From the NCBI GenBank assembly GCA_028023455.1, contig JAQFVV010000158.1, positions 994,001-1,058,000 on the forward strand: DNA of 64,000 nt, given 5' to 3'. Below the pieces are notes generated by a model. It was not told where the DNA came from. It did not search any database and saw nothing but the letters and a program-made list of their open reading frames with translations. This DNA comes from Epiperipatus broadwayi. Taxonomy: Eukaryota > Onychophora > Udeonychophora > Euonychophora > Peripatidae. Both the position numbers and the translations under genes were made by a program. Positions 10,506 to 20,649 of this stretch are shown here, piece after piece. Each line of letters opens with the position of its first letter. Within the stretch, counting starts at the first letter, position 1.

Positions 10506-13500
10506 AAAAAATAGATAAATTTCAAATAACCATTTTCTTATTTGTAACTGAAAAAAAATTGGTTTGGAAATTTGGATTTTGTTTTTAGAAATTTGTTTTT
10601 TTTAGAAAGTGAGAAGAGAGGGTAGAGAACTAGTAATACTACTATGACTAAATTTTTAAATTCACTAATCTAAAATTTATTTTTGATTGACAGATTGTTT
10701 TTTTTTTTTTGGAAAACTTATTTTTTATAGATTCAATGTGAATTTTTTTAAAAAGAGAAAACATTTTCCCATCCTGAAACACATTACAAGAAATAATTTT
10801 TCCTTTTATTTTTTTTTTAGAAATTAGTTTAAAAATAAGCTTTGTGTTGAATTAATTTTTTTTTATTTCAAAAGGTTTTCATTTAAATTATATTATTTTT
10901 TACTAATTTAAAAAAAAGAAAAATTCAAATCAAAAAAAGTTTTCATTTTTAGTTGTTTTTTTTTTTTTTTTGGTTAATTTGTTATTGGCTCAAAGCCAGC
11001 CAGTTCATTTTTGTTTGGGGTGTTTGATTAGATTTGTATTGAATATAGCTGCATCAAAGTTCAAAAAGCAACTTGCCTTCTCTCTCTTTCCCCTCACTTA
11101 AAAAGCCAATAAGAAGAAAAAATTACAATTTTTTAAAGACAAAATAAAAATTTCCAAAACAAATCTCTCAATTACAAAAGAAGTTGTTTGAATTAGATAA
11201 TACAAGAAGCAATTTTCCCATTTCTCCTCATTTTTTAAAAATTCAATAAGAAAGAAGAAATGTATAAATTTTTAAAGACAATTGCAATTTCTAAAAGAAA
11301 TTGTCAACTACAAGTCAAAAGTTTGAATTAGGTAATAATATGACAATTTACTCCTTCCTCCCCAAAAAGTCAATAAGGAAGAAGACGTAAAAATTTTAAA
11401 GACAAAATAAAAATTTCCAAAACAAATTGCAAGAAGTTGTTTAAATTAGGTAATATCATCTCCTCTCCCTCTCCTTACTTTTTAAAAAAGACAAAAAAAA
11501 GAAATTTACAAATTTTAAGACAATCACTACAAAAAGTTAGCAAAAAATGACCCATCTATGTAAACTAATACTAATAAGGTTTAAATTACATATTGAATTT
11601 ATAAATTAAGTTATAGTACTATTACTATGATAAATTGCCATTTTTTTAAAAAAAAAACTCTTCAAATGATTAATTAGCCATTTCAGTATTCTTTTATGAT
11701 GTCAAAGCACTTTAAAGAGTTAATATATGTCCAGTATTTATCAATAATAAATCATTTTGAATTACAAGTGTCCAATTTACTTTACTTACAACTTTGATAC
11801 CATATCTTTTAGATAAATATAATAATGATTATCAATAGTCATTTATTAATATAGACATCGTATCTAGTCTAGATATAAATTTTAAACCTCACATAAAGTT
11901 TAATATATGTGATTTGTTGATTAAACACACATACATGGAATTGTTTGTTTCTTTGTGTCATGTGTAACATCTATAAATGTATTTTAAGCAATATTTACAT
12001 TACCACTTTCTTTTCAAATTATGAATAAAGATATAATAAAAAACATGGATATCAATCTAGTCAGCTATCTACATTTGAATTTTCCTTTTGAGTCTTTAAA
12101 CACTGGGATGACTAATTGAGAAATTGTACATTTTTTTTGCAAAAATGGTGATTTATCCTAGTGATAATATTTACTAGGACTAAATTGATAAATTCACTGT
12201 TTAATCTAAAACTTCTTAGTATTAGTTTTTGTTGACAAGTCTGTTTTTTGGTGAACTTTTATTTCTCTTTTCAATTTATTATTGTGTTTAAAGAAGATGA
12301 GAATGTAGTAGTGGAAATTTCAAATAATCATTTTATTTGTAATCAGTTTAAAAGTTTGTTTTTTCTTTTTAAAAGTGAGGGTGTAGGAATGTAGAGAACT
12401 AGTAATATTACTATGACAATTTATAAATTGAGTAATCTAAAATTTCCTAATATTAGTTTTCATTGACAGTTTTTTTTTTGGCAAACTTATTTTTTTTATA
12501 AATTCAATATGAATTTTTTAAAAATGTCAAAGATTAAAAAAAAGAAAACATTTTTCCAACCGTTACTTATTAAATACTTTTTTCTTTTAACTTGTTAGAA
12601 ATTAGTTTTAAAATAAACTTTGGGATTTAAATTTTTTTTATTTGAAAAGATTTTCATTTAAATTGTTTTACTTTTTAGTTATTTAAAAAAATAAAAATTC
12701 ATGTCAATAAAAAAGTTTTCATTTTAAGTTTTTTTTTGTTAATTTGTTGTTGATTCAAAGCCAGCCAGTTCATTTATTTTAAAGTGTTTGATTACATTTG
12801 TATTGAATGTAACTGTTAAAGTCGACATAGAAATTCACTTCCTCTTTCTCTCCCCTCACTTTTTAAAAAGCCAGTAAGAAAAGAAATTTGGAGAATTTTA
12901 AAGATAAAATAATAAAAAATTCCAAAACAAATCTATCAATTATAAATCAAAAAAAGTTTTTTGAATTAGTTAATAGTAGGAGAAATTCTCCTCTCCCCCC
13001 CCCCTCCTCACTTTTTAAAAAGCTAATATAAACGAAGAAATTTACAAATTTTTGAAGACAAAATCGTGATTTTTAAAACAAATCTGTCAATTATAAATGA
13101 AAAGTTTGAATTAAAAATATTTCTTTCTTTACTCACTTTTTTAAAAAAAATAATAAGAGAAGAAATTTACAAATTTTTAAAGATAAAATCATAAAAATTT
13201 CCCAAAACAAATTGTCAATTACAAATCAAATGAAGTTGTTTGAATTAGGTAATATAATGGAAGCAAGAAATCTAAAAAAATTTGAAGACAAAAATTATAA
13301 AAATTTCTAAAACAAATCTGTCAATTACAAATCAAAAGAAGTTGTTAGAATTTGTTTAATATTAGGATGCAATTCACCCCTTTCTCATCACTCTCTTTTC
13401 TCCCTTTTTAAAAAACCAATAAAAAAAAAATTCATATTTTTAAAATAGAATAACTGAAAAAATAAATACTATTAAAAGTTTGCAAAAAAGGACTTATTTA

Positions 13501-13670
13501 TGAAAACTAATATTAACAGGTTTTAGATTATACAATTTATTAATTAAGTCATAGTTCTATTACTATAATAAATTGTCATTTTTCTAAAGAAATCTTCAAA
13601 TGATCGATTAGTCACCACAATATTTTTTCATGATAAAAATGGGAATGTGTCTAGTAACTAGATTGGTACT

Positions 13671-13730
13671 ATAAACCCCAAGATGCATTTCATGCTGAAT
13701 CAGCACATCAGTTGGCCCAGGTTAACATCT
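13671..13730 (-). ncRNA. Hammerhead ribozyme a (degenerate)
   Basis: On the minus strand: stem-I strand ending GGCCAA, core CTGATG (two bases of the CTGATGA/stem II junction missing), stem II TGCTG-ATT-CAGCA, GAAA intact, ATGCATC, then TTGGGG as the second stem-I strand. Predicted cleavage is between 13682 and 13681. Probably weak because of the core deletion. Confidence 0.6.
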
Positions 13731-14070
13731 CTCTCATATAGCATTATATGTATACTATTTATCAATAGTAAATTATTACATTTTGAATTATAAGTGTCAA
13801 ATTTACTTCACCCACAACTTTGACACTATTCACTCTAGATAAATACAGTAATGATTATCAATAATTATTTATTGAAAAATATATTGTCTCTAGTTTAGAT
13901 ATACATTTTAAACCTCATTAAGTTTAATATATCTGATTTTTAATTTTAACCACATGCACAATATGGAGTTATTCATGTTCGTCCCATGTGTAATATCTAA
14001 ATATATTGAACAACTTCCACATTACCACGCAATTTTTTCAAATCATATGAATAAAGGTACAATAAAAGAC

Positions 14071-14132
14071 AAATGCCCTAAGATGTATTTCATGTTGAAC
14101 CAGCACTTGTCACTTGGCTCAGGTCATCATCT
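14071..14132 (-). ncRNA. Hammerhead ribozyme b (degenerate)
   Basis: Minus strand: GATGACCTGAGCCAA, then GTGACAA in place of CTGATGA, stem II GTGCTG-GTT-CAACAT, GAAA, TACATC and TTAGGGCATTT. Core substitutions should abolish cleavage. The copy is in the same orientation as ribozyme a, 400 bases away. Confidence 0.55.
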
Positions 14133-14553
14133 CATGCATATCTTTATTATATGTACAAATATTTATCAATAGTAAATTATTACATTTTGAATTACAAATG
14201 TCAAATGTACTTCACCCACAATTTTGACACCATTCAGTCTAAATAAATATAGTAATGATTATCACTAATCATTTATTAAACTGGACATTGTCTCTAGTCC
14301 AGATATAAATATTGAACTTCAGTTGGGTGTTTAATTAAAAAATCAAATATATTAATCTTTAACTGAATTTTAAATTTTATATCTGTGTTAGAGATAATCT
14401 CTAGCTTAATATGTGATTAATGATAATCATTACTATATTTATCTAGAGTGGATAGTGTCAAAGTTGTAGGTGGAATAAATTTGACACTTGTAATTCAAAA
14501 TGTATTAATTTACTATTGATAAATATGTACATTAATAAAAATATATATGAGAG

Positions 14554-14617
14554 GTGATGACCTAGACTAATTGATAAATGCTGGCTCATCATGAAATGCA
14601 TCTTGGGGTCATTTATC
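14554..14617 (+). ncRNA. Hammerhead ribozyme c (degenerate)
   Basis: GATGACCTAGACTAA, core TTGATAA (two changes from CTGATGA), imperfect stem II, GAAA intact at 14593-14596, stem III ATGCAT, cleavage expected after C14602, and TTGGGGTCATTTATC as the second stem-I strand. GATGACC pairs with GGTCAT, and CTAA pairs with TTGG. Forms an inverted pair with ribozyme b around 14340. Confidence 0.6.
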
Positions 14618-14884
14618 TTTTATTGTATCTTTATTTATATGATTTGAAAAGAAAGTGTGGAGATTGTTTAATACATTTTTAAAAATATTGTACCTGGATA
14701 GAAAAATGTGACATATATTGGGCTAGAGACAATCTTTTTATTAATAAATGATTAATGATAATCGTTACTGTACTGAGTGAAGTTAAAGTTATCGGTGAGG
14801 TAAATTTGACAATTGTAATTCAAAATGTAATAATTCATTATTGAGAAATATTATACATATAATAAAGATATATGTGAGAGATTG

Positions 14885-14945
14885 CGACATCAGCCATCTG
14901 GTGAGTGCTGATTCAGCACAAAATGTATCTTGAGAGTCATCTTTT
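14885..14945 (+). ncRNA. Hammerhead ribozyme d (degenerate)
   Basis: Core CTGGTGA (one change), stem II GTGCTG-ATT-CAGCAC fully paired, then AAAA instead of GAAA, ATGTATC and TTGAGAGTCATC. It lies 331 bases downstream of ribozyme c in the same orientation. Likely inactive from the lost G12. Confidence 0.55.
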
Positions 14946-15196
14946 ATTGTATCTTAATTCATATGATTTAAAAAGATTGTGTGATAGGGTGGTGGTTGTT
15001 TTATACATTTATAAAGACATACATGATTAACTTCATATGTGGGTGGGTGTGTTTAATTAAAAATCATATATATTAATCTTTAATTGAGGTTTAACGTTTA
15101 TATTTGGGCTAGAGACTAGTTGTAATTCATAATATAAATTATATTTATAATGATAAATGACACAATATTTATAAACAAATAATGCTTAAAACATCT

Positions 15197-15420
15197 TTAA
15201 ATTATCCCATTGTATAACAAAAACTTTTCTAATCCTTTATAGTAGAACAATGAAAAAAGAAACACTATACTATTAGATTGGTCAACTACTATAGTTTTAA
15301 TATATATATTTTGAATTAAATATTTCCATGGATTGTTATAATAAAGAATAGAAATGAGGAAATAATATCCATGTAAATTGAAATAACTTTTAACCTTTGA
15401 TGTTACCAAGAAATTATTAA
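15197..15420. repeat. Paralogous unoccupied site of the LARD insertion
   Basis: This stretch (TTAAATTATCCCATTGTATAACAAAAAC and on through AGTAGAACAATGAAAAAAG) is homologous to the sequence that flanks the LTR element at 16953-20044 on both sides. It is uninterrupted here, with a single GTATA where the element has two. Confidence 0.75.
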
Positions 15421-15828
15421 TTACTACTAATTGTTAATTCCTTAGGCCAAACCACACCTATAAAAATAGCTTTCTGGGTTGAAATTCCTGTAAGAAATTG
15501 GGTTTGAAGTACAAAAGACTCCCTTTACTTCAACAAAAACTCAAAATGAAAGAGATATAGGTTTAATGAAAAAACTGGATTGGCTTTGGGGATTTCAATT
15601 AGTAGTAATTGATAATTTCTTAGTAACATCACAGATTAAAGATTATTTTTATTTAAATGAATATTATCTCATTTCTATTCTTTATTATATATATATATAA
15701 TATTGAAATACAAGTATATTATCTATACTTAATTTAATGCAATTAGAAGGGATTTGAACTCAGACTTTCCCTACAACTATTCACTCCATCTTATACAACC
15801 AATACACATTACCCCAGACAAGTGAAAA

Positions 15829-15898
15829 AGATAAATTATCTCCAATATATATATTTCATGCTGAAACAGCACTCATCAGTTAGTCCAGATCATCATTT
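15829..15898 (-). ncRNA. Hammerhead ribozyme e (core intact)
   Basis: Minus strand: GATCTGGACTAA, CTGATGA (15873-15879), stem II GTGCTG-TTT-CAGCAT (15858-15872), GAAA (15854-15857), an ATATATAT stem-III segment, then TTGGAGATAATTTATC. CTAA pairs with TTGG (one G-U) and AGAT pairs with ATCT, giving a type I fold with tiny stem III. The predicted cleavage site is UA rather than the commoner UC, so cleavage may be slow. All invariant core bases are present, the only site in the array for which that holds. It is head to head with ribozyme f. Confidence 0.65.
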
Positions 15899-16023
15899 CT
15901 CACCCACATATATAATCAGTGCTCAAGAATTGGAGGATGTAGAAGATTCAAGTCTGTCCATTAAAGTTTGAAGGTTTGTTATCTTAACATAAACAGCAGT
16001 GATTATATATATATGTGGGGGGG

Positions 16024-16084
16024 GATGATGATCTGAAACAACTGATGAGTGCTGGTTCAGCACAAAATATGTATATACATTTAT
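16024..16084 (+). ncRNA. Hammerhead ribozyme f (one core change)
   Basis: GATGATCTGAAACAA, CTGATGA intact at 16042-16048, perfect stem II GTGCTG-GTT-CAGCAC (16049-16063), then AAAA where GAAA is expected, ATATGTATATAC and an ATTTAT-containing second strand. The missing G12 is expected to block catalysis. Confidence 0.6.
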
Positions 16085-16200
16085 TTTTTTTACATGTATG
16101 TGGTCTTGTGTAACAATTATATAAGATGGAGTGGATAGTTGTAGGGAGCTTGAAAGTCTTAATTTCAAATCCCTTCTAATTATATAGGGTTCAGTTTAGA
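16085..16200 (+). repeat. Pol III-like body of the hammerhead repeat
   Basis: Downstream of ribozyme f: ATGGAGTGGATAGTTGTAGG followed by an AATTTCAAATCCC box similar to the tRNA B box. The corresponding copies at 16605-16700 and 16790-16870 read GATTTCAAATCCC, and the copy at 35400 (minus strand) reads TGTTCAAATCCC, closer to consensus. Confidence 0.5.
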
Positions 16201-16503
16201 CAATATACTGTAACTATATTTAAATATAACATATTCAGCCTGTATTATATTCCATCTCTCTTCGGTGTATTTAAATGGACATATTAAAATCTTATATGTG
16301 TGAGGGGTCAGAATGACTTAAAGTCAACATAGGCATAACAATAAGACTGACATCAACAAGAGCTTTGAGTGTTTCATCATCAAATTTTCAATGATATGGA
16401 TGGCTGAAGAGTTGGAGGATGGAGAAGATTGAAGCCTGTCCATTAAATATTGAAGATTTGTTATCTTAATATAAATTGAACCCTGATAATATATATGTGT
16501 AGA

Positions 16504-16555
16504 TAATGATCTGGACCAACTAATGAGAACTGTTTCAGCATGATATGTATATATA

Positions 16556-16589
<34 letters not shown>

Positions 16590-16605
16590 TGGAGGTCATT
16601 TATCT
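16504..16605 (+). ncRNA. Hammerhead ribozyme g with (TA)n in stem III
   Basis: GATAATGATCTGGACCAA, core CTAATGA (one change), stem II region GAACTG-TTT-CAGCAT, GATA, then a run of TA repeats from about 16547 to 16587, then ACTGGAGGTCATTTATC. CCAA and the TGG of the second strand still flank the fold. The TA microsatellite sits exactly where the small stem III should be. Confidence 0.5.
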
Positions 16606-16952
16606 TTTTCAGGTGTATGTGGTCATGTGTATCGATTGTATAACATAGAATGGATTGTTATAGGGAACTTGAAAGTCTGATTTCAAATCCCTTCTATATA
16701 TATTATCCTTGTTTTATATTGTAGCTAAGAACAATCTATATACAAATAATGTTTATCTTATACTGGAGATCATTTATCTTTTTCAGATGTATGTGGTCAT
16801 GTGTATCGATTGTATAATATAGAGTGGATTGTTATAGGGAGCTTGAAAGTCTGATTTCAAATCCCTTTTATATATATTATCCTTGTTTTATATTGTATCT
16901 AAGAACAATCTATATACAAATAATGTTTATCTTTAAATTAGCTCATTGTATA

Positions 16953-17532
16953 TAATAGAGTCCTCCCTTCTCTCAGAAGTGGACTATTCCAGATTCCATC
17001 TTTATCTAATCGGATTAAGCATTGTTTGCTGCTGTCCAATAGAATAATGTACAGCTAAACTTATAGCCAATGATTAGTACAGGCCAATAAGCAGTAATGA
17101 TCACTGAATCCAAATGTTTTCAGTAATGTCAGGGATCTGGCTATAAATCGGGGAAGAATGTCTGTCTAACCTATAAAGACGGTATGCATTCTCCCAGGGA
17201 AGCTTTGCTAATAGCAATATGCTATTTGTCCTATGCAGCTAGGCAAGTCCATAGAAGGACTGGATGCTGCTAAAACTACTGTTGACTCGAAGCAAGCTAT
17301 CTTGTACAGCCAGAATAGTCATCCCCCCTATTCATGATGCAAGCTATCAGGTATAGCTGGAAGTGATAGGACCACAAGATGCAGAGCCCACAGTTTACAT
17401 TAATATTCAGTATTGTATATATTCTCTTGTATTATATATATTTGTAGATATAATAAAGATTATATTAATTGTAACTCAGGTATTTGTATTATTTTCTGTA
17501 AGTTTGGTCTGTAATCCAGACCAAACACAACA
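16953..17532 (+). repeat. 5' LTR of non-coding LTR element
   Basis: Direct repeat of 19453-20044. Contains a TATA box GGCTATAAAT near 17141 and a polyadenylation-type AATAAAG near 17451, and ends CCAAACACAACA. A 5-bp duplication GTATA precedes it (16948-16952) and follows the 3' LTR (20045-20049). The start base follows from the duplication; the first dinucleotide is TA rather than TG. Confidence 0.8.
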
Positions 17533-18620
17533 GGTGCAGTCAGACAAAAGAATTTCCCCATGGCTGGGGGAAAAAGTAAATATAAATACTGCCTAAATCA
17601 ACAGTTTTGGCACAATCAGGCAAAAGAATTTTCCCACAGCTGGGAAAAAATAGGAGCTTTCCCAACTGCTGTAAAAAAAAAAGGGAGTGTAAATACTGCC
17701 CAAATCAACAGTTTTGGCACAATCAGACAAAAGAATTTCCACATAGCTGGGGGGAAATGGGAGCTTTCCCCATGGCTGTAAAAAATGGGAGCATAAATAC
17801 TGCCCAAGTCAACAGTTTTGGTGCAGTCAGACAAAATTTCCCCATGCCTGAGAAAAAATGGGAGCTTTCCCCATGGCTGTAAAAAAAATGGGAGCTTAAA
17901 CACTGCCCAAATAAACAGTTTTGGTACAGTCAGACAAAGAATTTCCCCATGGCTGGTAAAAAATGGGAACTGTTCTCACTGCTGTAAAAAAATGGGAGTT
18001 TAAATACTGCCCAAATCAGTTTTGGTGCAGTCAACAGGCCAACAGTTTTGATGCAGTTGACAGACCAACAGTTTTGGCACAGTCAGACAAAAGAATTCCT
18101 ACATGGCAAAGGAAAAATGGGAGCTTTTTCTATGGCTGCCCAAATCAACAGTTTTGGTGCCATCAGACAAAGAATTTCCTCATGGCTGGGAAAAAATGAG
18201 AGCTTTCCCCACTGCTGTAAAAAAAATGGGAGCATAAATTCCCAAATCAACAGATTTTTGGTGCAGTCAGACAAAGAATTTTTTCCCCATAGCTGGAGAA
18301 AAATGGGAGCATAAATGCACAAGTTCTCACTTATATAGATACTCATTTAAGTTTACTTGATTATTAAACCACTTAAATACTGCCCAAGTCAACAGATTTT
18401 GGGGCAGTCAGACAAACTTTTTCCCCCTTATTTGGAAAAAAACTGGGAGCATAACACTCGTTTAAGTTTACATGATTATTAAATCACACATAAATACTTT
18501 CAAACCAACAGTTTCTTGTCATAGTACAATCAAAGAATTTTTCCCCACAGCTGGAAAAATGCATACGTCTGTCCAAGCTAATTGAGTTGGATACAGTCAT
18601 ATTTTTATTCCCCCACGGCT
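17533..18620 (+). repeat. Minisatellite of PBS-leader units
   Basis: About ten degenerate units of roughly 100 bases. Each contains CAACAGTTTTGGCACAGTCA or a variant, AGAATTTCCCCATGGCTGG, AAAAATGGGAGC and AATACTGCCCAAATCAACAG. The TTGGYGCAGTCAGAC part equals the first bases after the 5' LTR. Open frames of 60-95 codons here on both strands are periodic translations of the repeat, not genes. Confidence 0.8.
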
Positions 18621-18996
18621 GGGAAAATAAAAAGTAAAATACGCGAATATGCAAATATTGACATTCGGTATGTTTACTAACAAGTGATTATTAAAATCAC
18701 ACATTTCTTGGAAAACAAAAAGTAAAATATGTGAATAAGAAAGCATAGATATTTGTTATATTTACTAAACAGTGATTGTTAAAATCACTTATTTCTGGGA
18801 AAATAAAAAAGTAAAATGGCGAATATGCAATTATAAATATTTGTCATATTTACTTTAAGGGGATAATTAAATATCTCATTGTATCCCAAATAAAAAACAG
18901 AAGTAAAATGGTGAATATGCAATTATAAATATTTGTCGTATTTACTTTAAGGGGATAATTAAATATCTCATTGTATCCCAAATAAAAAACAGATTC
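18610..18996 (+). repeat. Second tandem array, ~90-base units
   Basis: Four or five units with AAAGTAAAATGGCGAATATGC-like starts (18-20 base core) and a TTTGTCATATTTACTTTAAG segment. The last two, about 18821-18909 and 18910-18996, are almost identical and carry GGGGATAATTAAATATCTCA. They form the rest of the LARD interior. Confidence 0.7.
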
Positions 18997-19452
18997 AGGA
19001 TATTGAGAAAAAGTTTTTTTCCTCAAGACAGTTAAAGAAATTATCCACAAACACAATTGGTGGGTTATAAACCAATCGTAACCGGTCATTCTAAAAAAGA
19101 CAGAAGCTTGCCCTAGCGGAGTAAAAAGTCTGTCAAAAAATAATGAGTGGTTACTCACAATAAATACAAAATAAATATTTTTTTCACATATCAGAGAAAA
19201 ATAAAGAATGGCTGATATAGTTGGCTAAATGGATTCCAGCAGTCATAATTCAACAAAAAGAACACAGCCTAGTTGAAAAAAATGTCACATCATTACCATC
19301 GATGCAGCCACAATGAATGAATCTCCAGGAACAGGCAGTGCAAGCAAGGAGGGCCAACAAACCAAAGATGGCAGTAGACCAGATGAAGCACCAAAGTGGA
19401 TTAGCCATCCTCCAACATACATGCATAACTATATTTTCTATGGCTAATTTTT

Positions 19453-20044
19453 TAGCCAGGGCATCCTCCTTTCTCTCAGAAGTGGACTATTCCAGATTCT
19501 GTCTTTTCCTGATCAGATGAAGTATTGTTTGCTGCTGGCCAATAGGCTGATGTACAGCTAAACACATAGCCAATGATTAGTACAGGCAATAAGCAATGAT
19601 GCTCACTGAATTCAAATGTTTTCAGTAAGGTCAGGGATCTGGCTATAAATACTCAGTCTTTTGTGAGAACAAGAGGAGAATGTCTGTCTAATCTACAAAG
19701 ACAGTAAGCATTCTCATGATAGCAATACGCTATTTGTCCTACACAATTAGGCAAGTCCACAGAGAGACCAGACATTGCTAAGACTGCTGTTGACTCAAAG
19801 CAAGCTGTCTTATACAGCCGGAAGAGTCATATCTTCTACCCATGAGGCAAGCTATCAGGTGTAGCTGGAAGCAGTAGGACTACAAAATGCAGAGCCCAGA
19901 GTTTACGTTAATATTCAGTATTGTATATATTCTCTTGTATTATATATATATATATGTAGATATAATAAAGATTATATTAATTATAATTTGGGTATTTGTA
20001 TTATTTTCTGTAAGTTGGGTCTGTAATCCAGACCAAACACAACA
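19453..20044 (+). repeat. 3' LTR of non-coding LTR element
   Basis: Matches 16953-17532, with TATA box GGCTATAAAT near 19642, AATAAAG near 19965 and the same CACAACA terminus. It differs from the 5' LTR by many substitutions and small indels, so the insertion is not recent. GTATA follows directly. Confidence 0.75.
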
Positions 20045-20598
20045 GTATAACAAACTTTTTCCCAATAATCCTTCATAGTAGAACAATGAAAAAAGATATT
20101 ACACACTATTAAACTGAACAACTATTAGATGATAGGTTAAATATATATATATATATATATAATATTTTTTATCCTGTAATTAAAAATAATCCATGATAAA
20201 TTATCTTGATTGTATTATACAGAATTTTCTTTGTGCATAGTATGGGTATATATATTGTACCCTTTGTATTTAGTACAGATAGTAATTTAGTTTAGGAGAT
20301 AGCAATATTTTAAAAAAAGATTTTAAATTTAAGTGTTTTATTATATATTTTTATGTTCTGAATAGTAGGGTTAAAACTCAGGAAGGGGATTATGAAGGTA
20401 GATTTAGAAGTTTGGGCTCATTGTTAGGTGAATTTAATATAAAATGATATATTCTAATTCATTTGCACATGCAGCACAATTGTCCTCAAAGCTGTGTGTT
20501 GTTACTAAATAGATAAATAAGAATGGGTTTAGCACTTTCGAAGGGTCCAGCCTTCATAATCATAGCTTGACTGCTAATATGGTTAATGATATATAAAT
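20045..20598. other. Host side of the LARD insertion, no gene
   Basis: 20045-20200 continues the sequence interrupted by the LARD (compare 15208-15420). The remainder is AT-rich with a TA microsatellite near 20140, and nothing else is recognised. Confidence 0.5.
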
Positions 20599-20649
20599 TT
20601 ATGCTAAGTATGCTGGAAATCCCATTTCCTCAATAAAACATAGCATGTG

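Larger units (their letters stand above)
10050..14030. repeat. Tandem duplication of about 1.95 kb
   Basis: Two direct copies, about 10050-11995 and 12000-14030. Shared landmarks are CACTGGGATGACTAAT (10145; 12107), TGGTGATTTATCCTAGTG (10181; 12143), and GCCAGCCAGTTCATTT (10996; 12760). Both contain internal arrays of ~115-base units (about 11045-11540 and 12830-13430), each unit with a TTCCAAAACAAAT motif and a CTCACTTTTT end. The first copy alone has a SINE at 10401-10505, so the SINE arrived after the duplication or was lost from the other copy. Confidence 0.75.
13640..16950. repeat. Array of hammerhead-bearing repeats
   Basis: At least seven copies of a repeat with a hammerhead ribozyme fold lie here in both orientations: minus at 13671, 14071 and 15829; plus at 14554, 14885, 16024 and 16504. 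Same-strand neighbours are ~330, ~400 and ~480 bases apart. Downstream of each ribozyme is a body with TAGAGTGGATAGT and, in the second subfamily, GATTTCAAATCCC, which resembles a pol III B box. The organisation matches metazoan retrozymes and the Pol III-type ribozyme satellites of schistosomes. Most copies have point changes in the catalytic core. Confidence 0.75.
16953..20044 (+). mobile_element. Non-autonomous LTR element (LARD/TRIM type)
   Basis: Two LTRs of about 580-590 bases flank 1.9 kb of internal DNA that has no coding potential and is mostly tandem repeat. The GTATA target duplication and the uninterrupted paralogue at 15197-15420 prove a discrete insertion. The internal region begins GGTGCAGTCAGACAAAAG, a primer-binding-site-like stretch that is itself the core of the downstream minisatellite. 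Mobilisation would need proteins from another element. Confidence 0.8.

Noticed and set aside
16324-16599. 91-codon frame with a YIYIYIYI run
   Set aside because: Translation of the TA microsatellite inside a ribozyme repeat.
17560-18346. Eight overlapping open frames of 61-95 codons on both strands
   Set aside because: All are periodic translations of the PBS-leader minisatellite; the frames shift with each unit.
17533-18620. CRISPR-like array
   Set aside because: Units are degenerate, contiguous ~100-base repeats without constant repeats and unique spacers, and the DNA is animal.
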